From contig NZ_QZVS01000062.1 in assembly GCF_003602235.1 (NCBI RefSeq), positions 1-44,868 of the forward strand: DNA of 44,868 bases. Reading direction: 5' to 3'. Made by a program: the position numbers and the translations under genes. Position 1 is the stretch's first letter, and each line of letters opens with the position of its first letter. The notes beneath the pieces were generated by a model. That model was given only the letters and a program-made list of their open reading frames with translations, searched no databases and had not been told where the DNA came from. Origin of the DNA: Cryobacterium melibiosiphilum (lineage in GTDB: Bacteria > Actinomycetota > Actinomycetes > Actinomycetales > Microbacteriaceae). Below are positions 14,910 to 22,473 of this stretch, piece after piece.

Positions 14910-16825
14910 TGGATAGGCCCGTGCTCGCCCTCCGGGGGATATCCCGGCGATACGATGAATCTCGCTCGACAGCCGGCATTACGGATATTGACTTAGTCAT
15001 TCACGAGGGTGAATTTGTAGCGATAACAGGGCCTTCAGGATCCGGAAAATCCACGCTACTCAACGTTCTTGGCTTACTCGACGTGCCCTCTGCTGGTTCT
15101 TATCTGATTGACGGTTTCGACACTTCCCAGCTCGAAGCGCATCAGATCGACAGTTTGCGCGCCAGTGAATTCGGTTTTATCTTCCAGAACTCGTACATCC
15201 TTCCCAACGAGAGTGTGGCGCGAAACGCTGCCTTGGCACTAAGAATCCAAGGAATGCTCCGCCGCTCCCAAGCTATTCGGGTCGGGGAGGTACTCAAGGA
15301 TCTGGGAATGCTGCCGCAGGCCAACGCGCGAGCGGGGAATCTTTCCGGTGGTGAACGGCAGAGGCTCGCCATCGGCCGAGCGCTCACCTCTCAGCCACGC
15401 ATCATCCTGGCAGATGAGCCGACGGGCAATCTAGATTCGGACAACAGCCAAAGCTTGGTCCGCCGCCTCAAAGAACTAAACGACACCGGAGTGACAATCG
15501 TTCTCGTCACACATGATGAAGACGTTGCCTCTGCGGCGGATCGACGTATCCGTCTCACGGACGGACGGATTGTCGGAGACACCGGATCACCTGTCCTCCG
15601 CCCGCACGGACGCGATTCGTCAATGGCGCAACCTGCGGGGAAAGGGCAACGCATAAGAAGGCTCACCGGAATCGTGCAAGATTCGTTGACTTCAATTTCG
15701 ACCAGACCAACACGCAGCCTCCTTTTGGTAGCAGCGTTCGCACTTGGGGTAGCCGGCATGGTCTCCGCCGTGGGACTGGGCGAGACTGCGTCTCAACAAG
15801 TTTCCGATCGCCTCGCCCAAGCATCACTGGACCAAGTCGACGTGGCGCTGCCTTCAATCGACACGATCAATACCTACGACGTCTGGAAAGAACAGATCGG
15901 GATGTTGGACGGTGTCCTCGGTGTTGGAATACGGATCGATGTATCAGCACTGGACGCCCAAGTAGCACCGCTCTCGCGCGCGCAGGTGCCGGACCAGTCG
16001 GCCTACTCCATTGCTGTCGTCGGCGCGGATCGCGATCTACTGGACCTAACTTTTCCTGATAATGACGCATCCGCAAAATGGGGAATTCCTGGGGATCTCG
16101 CCGACGATGTTGCTCTACTCGGCGAGGAAGCAGCCAACAAATTAGGAATCAAATCAGCTGGCCCTGGAAGTCGTGTGTGGGTCCGTGGCAGCCCTCTTGA
16201 GGTCGTCGGCCTTATTGCAGATCCCGGGCGTGATGCGCTCCTGCTGAACGCCGTCATCGTTTCACCTCAGTTTGCCGCAGCCATAGGGCCAGCCAGTGCA
16301 TCCCTAATCATGCGCACGGAACCTGGAATGCCAGCGCCACTTGCCGAATCCATCCCTTTAGCAATCAATCCCGCCTCACCGGGTGACGTCCAGGTTTCCA
16401 CCGTGGCCGATTTACGTATACTTCGACTCGGCGTCCAGGACGACCTTTCGGTCTTAGTTGGCGGGATATCCGGCATCCTTTTGCTCGTCGCAGGCTTGAG
16501 CGCCGGAACAAGCATGTATCTATCGCTGCAAAGCCGAGTTGGTGAGATCGCTCTGCGACGGGCCGTTGGTGCCCGGCGCTCTGAGACGGCGTTACTATTT
16601 CTAGCCGAGGGAGCTCTCCTCGGACTCGCAGGCGGACTGGCCGGCGCGGCGCTCGGGCTGGTGGCCGTCATGACTACATCGATCGCTTTAGGGTGGAATC
16701 CGACCGCGTCGGCAACATCCGCAATCATAGGCATCGTTTGTGGCTTGGCTGTGGGATCAATTTCTTCGTTATTTCCCGCACTCCGTGCAGCTTCCGTCAG
16801 CCCCGCACAGGCAATCCGCGGGTAG
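14909..16825 (+). CDS. MacB-like ABC transporter (fused ATPase and FtsX-type permease)
   Basis: 638 residues. The ATPase half (1-235) has Walker A GPSGSGKST at about 41, the Q-loop IFQNSYILP at about 91, signature LSGGERQRLAIG at about 147, Walker B IILADEPTGNLD at about 168 and the switch histidine VTHDE near 203. The permease half has one helix at about 268-288 (LLLVAAFALGVAGMVSA), a large extracellular domain (about 290-515) and three C-terminal helices ending with the FtsX-type PALRAASVSPAQAIRG. It belongs to the MacB/mechanotransmission class, which moves extracellular peptides or gives bacteriocin resistance rather than importing. The start GTG overlaps the adaptor stop; GTG 14921 is an alternative. 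Confidence 0.9.
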   Translation: MDRPVLALRGISRRYDESRSTAGITDIDLVIHEGEFVAITGPSGSGKSTLLNVLGLLDVPSAGSYLIDGFDTSQLEAHQIDSLRASEFGFIFQNSYILPNESVARNAALALRIQGMLRRSQAIRVGEVLKDLGMLPQANARAGNLSGGERQRLAIGRALTSQPRIILADEPTGNLDSDNSQSLVRRLKELNDTGVTIVLVTHDEDVASAADRRIRLTDGRIVGDTGSPVLRPHGRDSSMAQPAGKGQRIRRLTGIVQDSLTSISTRPTRSLLLVAAFALGVAGMVSAVGLGETASQQVSDRLAQASLDQVDVALPSIDTINTYDVWKEQIGMLDGVLGVGIRIDVSALDAQVAPLSRAQVPDQSAYSIAVVGADRDLLDLTFPDNDASAKWGIPGDLADDVALLGEEAANKLGIKSAGPGSRVWVRGSPLEVVGLIADPGRDALLLNAVIVSPQFAAAIGPASASLIMRTEPGMPAPLAESIPLAINPASPGDVQVSTVADLRILRLGVQDDLSVLVGGISGILLLVAGLSAGTSMYLSLQSRVGEIALRRAVGARRSETALLFLAEGALLGLAGGLAGAALGLVAVMTTSIALGWNPTASATSAIIGIVCGLAVGSISSLFPALRAASVSPAQAIRG

Positions 16826-16917
16826 AGAGCAAGAATTTATTCGTATTCAACAGAAGAATAGTGCTTTTGCGTCACACCGTTCGATGATCCGCCGAGTCAC
16901 GCAGGAGCGCTTTAAGT

Positions 16918-17030
16918 TGCACTTGAGAATATGCACGTAAGCATGAAAGCGAACTACGTTGGCTGGCCAGACAGGGAAAAAAGATAAGACGGCCGCGCAG
17001 CGGCCCTCGGACCCAATGGGTGTACCCGTC
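16918..17030 (-). repeat. Partial leader copy D next to the cargo operon
   Basis: Minus-strand order: hairpin ACACCC-ATT-GGGTCC-like, hairpin GGCCGC-TGC-GCGGCC, a T-run, CCCTGTCTGGCCAGCC, then CGTAGTTCGCTTTCATGC and TTACGTGCAT. This is the 5' half of the leader family, closest to leader C. After that the similarity stops abruptly and cargo DNA begins; no gene follows in this orientation. It marks the right-hand junction of the cargo region. Confidence 0.65.
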
Positions 17031-17032
17031 TG

Positions 17033-17485
17033 TTAGGCGGCGTCGCCGAGGTACTGCCAACGGTTGTCGGGGTCGAGCACGCCCAGGTCCACGAGCTCCC
17101 GTGCAGAGCGGTGATCACCGCGTTGGGTACTCGAGCGCGGGTAACGGGGCCAGACCCGCTCACCCTGTGCATTCGTATCCCGAAACAGGGGCCGGCTCGA
17201 CACGTACACCCGTTTGGGACGCCGCCGGGGACCGGCGTTCATGGTGGCAACCTCAGCTTGCCACCACTCCCACACCTCCCGTTCGGCCTGATACCGCCGG
17301 GCTCGATCCAACAGAAGACCAGCAACCCCGACGATGCGTGCAGCCCGGTCGCGAAGGTCCTGTTTCGCCCTAGCCCACCCGTTCACATGCTTCACGATCA
17401 AACGATGGGTGCGAAGGCGGCTCAGAATCGTGGAGGTATGGCGAGTACTCACTCCCAGCAACCGAGCGGCCGTATCAATCGTGAG
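17033..17485 (-). pseudogene. C-terminal fragment of a second rep gene
   Basis: The minus-strand reading from LTIDTAARLLGVSTRHTS to the stop at 17033 aligns end to end with the last 150 residues of the intact Rep at 18071 (for example ILSRLR, LIVKH, GWAR, AEREVW, WWQAE, SSRPLF, GERVWPRYPRS), roughly two thirds identical by eye. The homology begins exactly at the end of the element at 17486; everything upstream of LTID in Rep, including the primase domain, is missing. The open frame's nominal start lies inside the element, so no functional protein is expected. It is a relic of a related plasmid replicon. Confidence 0.88.
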
Positions 17486-17994
17486 TGAGTATTTGATGCT
17501 TTGAGAGCCACCCAATCGTGCGGTTCAGAACCACCGATCGTGCGGAAGAGAGCCAGTGGTGGTGGGGTTAAGACCCACTGGCCCTCTCCGTCTCGGTGTT
17601 AGGTGTGTTTCGTCACCGTCGAGCCGGCCATGTCAGCACGAAGAAACCTGCCAGACCGGCGCGGTTTCCAATCACAGGCAGGTCAGAACAGCGAGCTGAC
17701 AGGGTCGGTTTCGGCCGGAGTGCCATTGCGGCCAGGAGCGTTGCCCACGCTCCATCTTGCGTCGGAATTGAGGAAGTCCTGGGCCAGGGCGCTGGATGCC
17801 TGGTGCCGTCCCAACATCCCGTTTCGCCGCCAGCGGCAAGGAGATCGAGGCCCTGGTCCGGGGTGCGTGCTCCAGGGCGCAGCGTCAGGTGGCTCCCGGC
17901 CACGCCAGCTGTGGCTCCGAACGAACACGATTAAAGGCAGAGGGGAGTGGCTCTGACCCGCACCACACGTGGCTCCTCTAGAAGCGAATATTCA
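17486..17994. mobile_element. 509-bp non-autonomous IS21-type element (MITE-like)
   Basis: The left end TGAGTATTTGATG (17486) and the right end, read inward from 17994 as TGAATATTCGCTTC, resemble the ends of the outer IS21-type element at 2687/6117. Each is followed by GAGCCAC-type subterminal repeats: at left two 22-bp units with AATCGTGCGG and GATCGTGCGG, at right GAGCCACGTGTGGTGCGGG in inverted orientation. The interior has no gene I can support. It abuts the rep fragment exactly. No target duplication is visible, so one flank has been rearranged after insertion. Confidence 0.68.
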
Positions 17995-18003
17995 GCACGA
18001 CCG

Positions 18004-18024
18004 CACTCGGCACTCGGCACTCGG
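18004..18024. repeat. Three tandem CACTCGG units
   Basis: Three perfect 7-bp direct repeats lie between the IS21-type element and the end of rep. Too few to call iterons; they may be replication slippage at the rearranged junction. Confidence 0.5.
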
Positions 18025-18070
18025 CTTACGAGCCGTATTCGTGCCCGTGAGTGAACGACCGGTAGGAGCT

Positions 18071-19981
18071 CTATGCCGCGGAGAGCTGCCAACGGCTCTG
18101 GGGGTTGAGTACCCCGTCGTCGACATACTCACGTGCCTGGCGATGGTCAGCCCGGCCATCCGGCGACCGCGGATAGCGCGGCCAGACACGCTCACCTGGT
18201 GTGCTCGCCTCAAACAGTGGTCGACTCGACACGTGGGGCCGGCGCGGCCGCTGCCGCGGGGTGCTAATCATCGTGGCGTATTCGGCTTGCCACCACGCCC
18301 ACACCTCACGCTCCGCCCCATACGCATCACGCCTGACCTCGAGCAGTCCCTCAACACCCAAAACGCGGGCCGCCACGGTGCGCAAATCCCGCCGTGATCG
18401 AGCCCAACCCTCCGAGTGCTTGACGATGAGTCGGTATTGGCGGAGCCGACTCAAGATCATAGCCGTGTGCCGGGAGGACACCCCCAAGAGCCGTGCAGCA
18501 GAGTCGATCGTCAGCGCCGCGTGCTCACGAAAAAGTGCGTAGATCCTCCCCGCGAGGTGACCCAATCCCTTACGCGTGAAGAGATCGTGAAGCTGGTCGG
18601 TCAGTTGGTGCTCGATCGTCCGTACCAGTTCGGCCCTTAACGCGAAGAGTTCAGTGGGGGGGCGGGGGTTATTAAATGGTTGTGACCGGACTGTGCCAGG
18701 GATTGTGGAAAACTTGCGAATTAGCTCCCATTCGGCAGCATTTCCACCGTCAGCACCGCGCACCCGCTGAATAAATCCGGCCTCCGCGAGGACGTGGAGT
18801 GCGGTTGCGGCGGTCGTACGGCCTAAGCCGGACATCAGGGCCAGGTCGCGGATGGAGGCCGCGACAGCGTGCTTCCCGGTCTGCAAGGTGAGGTAGGCCA
18901 GCGCGATCAGGATCGTGCGCTGGGAAATGGCCGCTTCGGTGCGTCCCCACCGGCCAGCATTGACTCGGAGGCGTGTCAGGAGGTCGTCGACGTCGGTGAC
19001 GATCGCGCTCAGCTCGGTGAGGTCTTGGGGTTCCTGTGCGGCGGGGAGCGGGCGCTGGAGCGCCGCGTACTGCTGCGCCTTCGCCCACTGGCGGGCCAAG
19101 CGATCGCGGGCTTCGCCTGCGCTGCGGGGCCGGCGCGAGCCGCGGCCCGTGTTCTTCGTGCGGAAGTGCTCCATGCCGGGGGCGGTTTTCGCGGCGTGGG
19201 CGACGTCACCGAGCGTCCACCCTGCGCTGGCGGCCGTCAACAGGCACATGAAAGCTGTCCACGACGGGTTGCTACCCCCATCGATGGTGGACATGTGGCC
19301 TTCCCCCGTCTTGCTGAGGTCCCGGTGGGTGCGGTGCGAGCCATCGACCGGGCCAGAGGGCCGCGTATCGACGTGCCGGAGAGCAGGTTTACGCTCTCCA
19401 AGCACCACGGCAAGCCGTTCCAGTTCTCCAGGCGTCGTTGTCAGCGCTGCGAGGACGTCGGCGCGACCACGGAGCACGGTTGAGGTGCTGCCATCCCGGT
19501 GCGGAGCCCCGGGCGGACGCGCGGCCCCCTCGGCCGGGTTCAGCAACATGCCATGGTCGAGAGTTTCGTAGGTCGCGTGCGCCTCCCGCGCCACAGCAGC
19601 GACAATCGCCGCAGAAGCCCCACCCGCCACACCGATCCAGACATGCCGGCCGCCACCAGCCGACGACTGACAGACCACGTGAGCGATCAAGAGCTCATCC
19701 AAAACACCAGAAAGAGCGTCACAATCATCGACGGCGTTCTCCACCGCGTCCGGGGTCTTCGCGTCGAAGTCGAAGCACAGCAACCGGAAGTTATGCGCAG
19801 CATCGGCCAAACGGATACACCACGGCGTCGTCGGTGCGTCCGGCCCGACCCGGAACAACCGAGGGTATTGGTTGATGTGTAGCTGACCGTCGGCCTCACG
19901 CACCATGACACGCACCTGATCGCGCGGACTAATACGGCGCGTCAAATCCCAGGCTGTCCACCGGTCGGAAGACACGCCCAA
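18071..19981 (-). CDS. rep: Plasmid replication initiator with AEP (primase-polymerase) domain and C-terminal HTH
   Basis: 636 residues from TTG 19981 (GAGGAAA upstream). The archaeo-eukaryotic primase-type core is indicated by LLCFDFDAKTP at about residue 68 (paired acidic metal ligands) and SSAGGGRHVWIGV at about 105 (the sxH motif), followed by a helical primase C-terminal-like region (about 220-330). A winged helix lies at about 365-415 (SIRDLALMSGLGRTTAATAL) and a second HTH at about 500-540 (LTIDSAARLLGVSSRHTA). Such proteins start replication of actinobacterial theta plasmids. The frame stays open upstream to residue -17, where an ATT codon (20030-20032) sits eight bases after a perfect AAGGAG; the true start may be that ATT. 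Two small DNA-binding genes downstream of the hairpin region may control copy number. The C-terminus is duplicated at 17033. Confidence 0.8.
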   Translation of the reverse strand: MGVSSDRWTAWDLTRRISPRDQVRVMVREADGQLHINQYPRLFRVGPDAPTTPWCIRLADAAHNFRLLCFDFDAKTPDAVENAVDDCDALSGVLDELLIAHVVCQSSAGGGRHVWIGVAGGASAAIVAAVAREAHATYETLDHGMLLNPAEGAARPPGAPHRDGSTSTVLRGRADVLAALTTTPGELERLAVVLGERKPALRHVDTRPSGPVDGSHRTHRDLSKTGEGHMSTIDGGSNPSWTAFMCLLTAASAGWTLGDVAHAAKTAPGMEHFRTKNTGRGSRRPRSAGEARDRLARQWAKAQQYAALQRPLPAAQEPQDLTELSAIVTDVDDLLTRLRVNAGRWGRTEAAISQRTILIALAYLTLQTGKHAVAASIRDLALMSGLGRTTAATALHVLAEAGFIQRVRGADGGNAAEWELIRKFSTIPGTVRSQPFNNPRPPTELFALRAELVRTIEHQLTDQLHDLFTRKGLGHLAGRIYALFREHAALTIDSAARLLGVSSRHTAMILSRLRQYRLIVKHSEGWARSRRDLRTVAARVLGVEGLLEVRRDAYGAEREVWAWWQAEYATMISTPRQRPRRPHVSSRPLFEASTPGERVWPRYPRSPDGRADHRQAREYVDDGVLNPQSRWQLSAA

Positions 19982-20040
19982 CGAAGTTTCCTCAACGGAA
20001 GCGTCGCCAAAACGATATGCATCGGTTACAATAGTTTTAT

Positions 20041-20156
20041 CTCCTTCGGTTCAAATCTTGGGGGCGCAAAAGAACCTCCCGTGAGGGCTGGTGATCTGAA
20101 TTAGCTCGAACCTCGGTGCCGGGAAGCGATGAGGGTTCGAGCTACGAAACTTACAA
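20041..20156 (+). ncRNA. Structured region upstream of rep; possible counter-transcribed RNA
   Basis: No gene fits here. An 11-bp inverted repeat TAGCTCGAACC/GGTTCGAGCTA at 20103-20145 encloses a 21-base loop and is followed on the plus strand by a strong terminator (20157). A plus-strand transcript from the TACAAT-like box at about 20027-20032 would be antisense to the rep leader, the usual layout of copy-number RNAs. It may equally be the leader of rep or part of the origin. Confidence 0.35.
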
Positions 20157-20182
20157 GAGCCCGTCGCGAAAGCGACGGGCTC
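20157..20182. terminator. Intrinsic terminator between rep and the RHH gene
   Basis: GAGCCCGTCGC-GAAA-GCGACGGGCTC is an 11-bp perfect stem with a stable GAAA tetraloop. On the plus strand it is followed by TTTCGTTT, on the minus strand by TTGT. It lies six bases past the stop of the minus-strand RHH gene and also ends any plus-strand transcript from the rep leader. Confidence 0.85.
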
Positions 20183-20188
20183 TTTCGT

Positions 20189-20425
20189 TTAAGCGGCCGG
20201 AATGGGCAACTCCTCTAGTTGGGGACGACCGACGTCGAGGACAGGCAGGTGCCCACCCACACCGGCAAGAGTGCGAAGCAACGTCTGCATGTAGAGAGCT
20301 TTGGCTGCTCCACTGGCAGCGGCAGCCTCGTTGACGAGCATGAATATCTCGGGGTCAACTCTCACCTGCAGCAGAACGGTAGGAGAGTTGTCCTGTCGCC
20401 GTCTACGTCCTGGTTCCATCGCCAT
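20189..20425 (-). CDS. Small ribbon-helix-helix-like protein near rep
   Basis: 78 residues. A basic start (MAMEPGRRRRQDN) is followed by a strand TVLLQVRVDPEIFMLVNEAA and helices AAAASGAAKALYMQTLLRTL, consistent with a MetJ/Arc-type RHH domain that binds DNA as a dimer. The start at 20425 is chosen because the longer frame upstream has no homology; its ribosome site is weak. It lies between the wHTH gene and rep on the same strand and ends at the strong terminator, so it could regulate rep or the wHTH promoter. No named family is recognised. Confidence 0.65.
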   Translation of the reverse strand: MAMEPGRRRRQDNSPTVLLQVRVDPEIFMLVNEAAAASGAAKALYMQTLLRTLAGVGGHLPVLDVGRPQLEELPIPAA

Positions 20426-20483
20426 GTCATTAAGATTGGCAGACGCGGGTGCTATTAATACATATCTCCCGCGGCGTGTCGGC

Positions 20484-20807
20484 CTAATTTTCGAGAAGAT
20501 AATCCTCGTAGCCGGCCAAGGCCGCTCGCACAGCATCGCTGTCGACGACGTAGATAACACGTTGTCCCTGCCTTTTCTCGCCTGCATCCGAGCTGACCGC
20601 ACCAGCAGCCTCAAGCTCTTGCAAATGGCGAAAGACGGTTTGATAGGTGGCGTTGAGCTCTCGGTGAATTGCACCTGAGGTCATCCCTTCAGAGTGGCGC
20701 GAGAGAAGACGAACGATGGCTCCCCGCATAGGGTTTACACCAAAAATCATCATCGCTCTCGTCGCCGTGTGCGGCAGAGGTCCCGCAGGGGACGCATATC
20801 GGGGCAT
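20484..20807 (-). CDS. Winged-helix transcriptional regulator (ArsR/MarR-like)
   Basis: About 107 residues from ATG 20807; a TTG at 20825 and an ATG at 20753 are alternatives. The wHTH is clear: IVRLLSRHSEGMTSGAIHREL then a recognition helix YQTVFRHLQELEAAGAV and a wing SSDAGEKRQGQRVIYVV. A short C-terminal helix follows (AVRAALAGYEDYLLEN). No metal-binding cysteines are seen, so it is not a metal-sensing ArsR. The palindrome CTAACA-CTTAA-TGTTAG 40 bases upstream is a likely operator for autoregulation and may also control the divergent tra operon that starts at 21075. Confidence 0.75.
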   Translation of the reverse strand: MPRYASPAGPLPHTATRAMMIFGVNPMRGAIVRLLSRHSEGMTSGAIHRELNATYQTVFRHLQELEAAGAVSSDAGEKRQGQRVIYVVDSDAVRAALAGYEDYLLEN

Positions 20808-20847
20808 CCCCTTATTCTGCCGCAATGATTTACAGCGATAACCTACA

Positions 20848-20864
20848 CTAACACTTAATGTTAG
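20848..20864. promoter_or_regulatory. Palindromic operator between the wHTH gene and the tra operon
   Basis: CTAACA and TGTTAG are perfect inverted arms around CTTAA. The site lies in the roughly 210-base region between divergent genes (wHTH leftward, tra operon rightward), where a repressor could control both. The assignment to the wHTH protein is by proximity. Confidence 0.55.
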
Positions 20865-21074
20865 GGTTGCGCCAGGGCGAAGAGGGGAAAAGCGTAATTC
20901 AACTGGGCATCGTTTCCCCGCTGGCGCCAGACGTGTCGGTGGCAGCGGCTAGGGTACCCCTGAACGGGTTACATGAATCCGCGTGCGTGAATACAAGAGC
21001 GGGAGAGGCCAGGGGGAACGGGGTTATCTCCGGTCGTCGTTTGGTACTGCCTGCTCCTATTGAGAGGCGATAAC

Positions 21075-21842
21075 ATGGCCCGGCGAGAACGTGTGACACT
21101 CACTGAAAGTCAACGTAGAACGCGCAAGATTGTCTGGACGAGTGCTGCTGGCGTCGTTGTATTGGCCAGCGTCGTTGGGCTCGTAGGAGCTTTCCTGTCA
21201 CCGCGTGCAGACGGTAACCAGTCACAGCCGGCCCCGGACACGGGCACCACAACACCCGGCGCGAAGCCGACGGCGCAGCCCGGGTCCGTCGTGGACGCAG
21301 CGGTGGCCGAGTTTGGCTGGTCGCCTGAGCCGATCACTGCCAATGCGAAAGCCTACGGAATTGCGGCCGCGATCGCCGGGTCAACGTATGACACCAACCT
21401 GGCTACCCGTAAGCAATTCCTCGGCAGTCTCGGCAGCTGGCACACGCTCGACCCCGGCTATGACCTCGAATCGGACCAACAGGACGCGCTTGAGGGAAAA
21501 CTTAACGAGCTGAACCGTCGCGTGGTCGTGCCGAAAAGTGACTGGGACGCGCAGGCTATCAACGACATGACGGTGACCGCAAAGGTCGACGGCGACGTGC
21601 TTGTCGATTACGACCATCTAAGCCCGCAACCAGGCTCTCTAGACGAGCTGATCACCGATGGATACCACCTCGTCACGACCAATGTTCTGGCGACTTACGT
21701 GGGCCGCGATAATGCCAGCTATCAGGAGCGATACGCGGTCAGTGTGCAGGTTCTGTGCGGCGGCACCACCCCTACGGCAGGGTCAAGTCAGACGCCGGCC
21801 GACTGCAAACTTATCCGGTTCTTCCCCGAAACGAGGAAGTAA
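21075..21842 (+). CDS. Conjugation membrane protein, VirB8/TcpC-like candidate
   Basis: 255 residues from ATG 21075 (GAGAGG upstream). A basic cytoplasmic start, one membrane helix at about residues 23-42 (TSAAGVVVLASVVGLVGAFL) and a Thr/Pro/Gly-rich linker lead to an external domain of about 170 residues ending in a beta-rich segment (YQERYAVSVQVLCGG, two cysteines). This bitopic layout as first gene of the transfer operon matches TcpC/VirB8-like scaffold proteins of Gram-positive type IV secretion. No diagnostic motif is visible, so the assignment rests on topology and position. Two bases separate its stop from the next gene's ATG. Confidence 0.6.
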   Translation: MARRERVTLTESQRRTRKIVWTSAAGVVVLASVVGLVGAFLSPRADGNQSQPAPDTGTTTPGAKPTAQPGSVVDAAVAEFGWSPEPITANAKAYGIAAAIAGSTYDTNLATRKQFLGSLGSWHTLDPGYDLESDQQDALEGKLNELNRRVVVPKSDWDAQAINDMTVTAKVDGDVLVDYDHLSPQPGSLDELITDGYHLVTTNVLATYVGRDNASYQERYAVSVQVLCGGTTPTAGSSQTPADCKLIRFFPETRK

Positions 21843-21844
21843 CT

Positions 21845-22450
21845 ATGGCCGCGCCCTTGGTTGCCACCGCCGTCAAGGTGTTTGGGCCGCAGCGCCTCGG
21901 TCAATGGGCGCTCATGCTCATCCTCGTGCTGATTGCATCACTGGTGACGATGCTCTCCCTGCCCGTGGTGTTCGCAGTGGCCCTGGGGTCGGGGGAGACC
22001 GCCCCGTCAAATCGTGTTGCGCAGAGCCCGATCGTGAGCGGCGACTGGACGCTGCCCGTCGCCGGCTACCAGGTCACGGACGATTTCGGTCCCCGTGCGG
22101 CCCCCTGCACCTACTGCTCCAGCCTGCACTGGGGCATGGACATGGCAAGCGGCTGCAACGAACCCATCTACGCCGCCAGTTCCGGAACGATCGCACAAGT
22201 CGGCGAGGAAGGCAGCTACGGGTTCCGCATCATGATCGATCACCCCGACACCGTCCAGACCCTCTACGCGCATCTGGCCTGGGACAGCGCACTGTTTTCA
22301 CCCGGCGACACTGTTGAGGCGGGCGCTGTCATTGCCAGGGAGGGCACGACAGGTCAATCCACTGGTTGCCACCTGCACTTCGAAACTCGGGTGGGTGGGC
22401 AACGGGTAAACCCCGTTCCCTTCCTGCAGGTCCGCGGGACCACCCTCTAA
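21845..22450 (+). CDS. Membrane-anchored M23-family peptidoglycan hydrolase of the transfer system
   Basis: 201 residues. ATG 21845 follows GAGGAAG. One membrane helix lies at about 21-46 (LMLILVLIASLVTMLSLPVVFAV without the flanks), then an external LytM/M23 domain with the zinc-binding HxxxD of SLHWGMDMA at about residue 96 and the catalytic HLHFE at about 178, plus YGFRIMIDHPD and LYAHL. M23 endopeptidases in conjugation operons locally open the peptidoglycan for assembly of the channel. It is small but all metal ligands are present, so it is probably active. Confidence 0.85.
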   Translation: MAAPLVATAVKVFGPQRLGQWALMLILVLIASLVTMLSLPVVFAVALGSGETAPSNRVAQSPIVSGDWTLPVAGYQVTDDFGPRAAPCTYCSSLHWGMDMASGCNEPIYAASSGTIAQVGEEGSYGFRIMIDHPDTVQTLYAHLAWDSALFSPGDTVEAGAVIAREGTTGQSTGCHLHFETRVGGQRVNPVPFLQVRGTTL

Positions 22451-22473
22451 TCGCACCAACCGAAAGGCACACC

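Noticed and set aside
17596..17956. Open frames inside the 509-bp element
   Set aside because: Several overlapping frames on both strands with no recognisable motif; the element is better described as non-coding.
20103..20145. GGTTCGAGCTA arm resembling a tRNA T-arm
   Set aside because: The other arm is its perfect complement and there is no cloverleaf or anticodon arm; it is a simple foldback, not a tRNA or tRNA-type att site.
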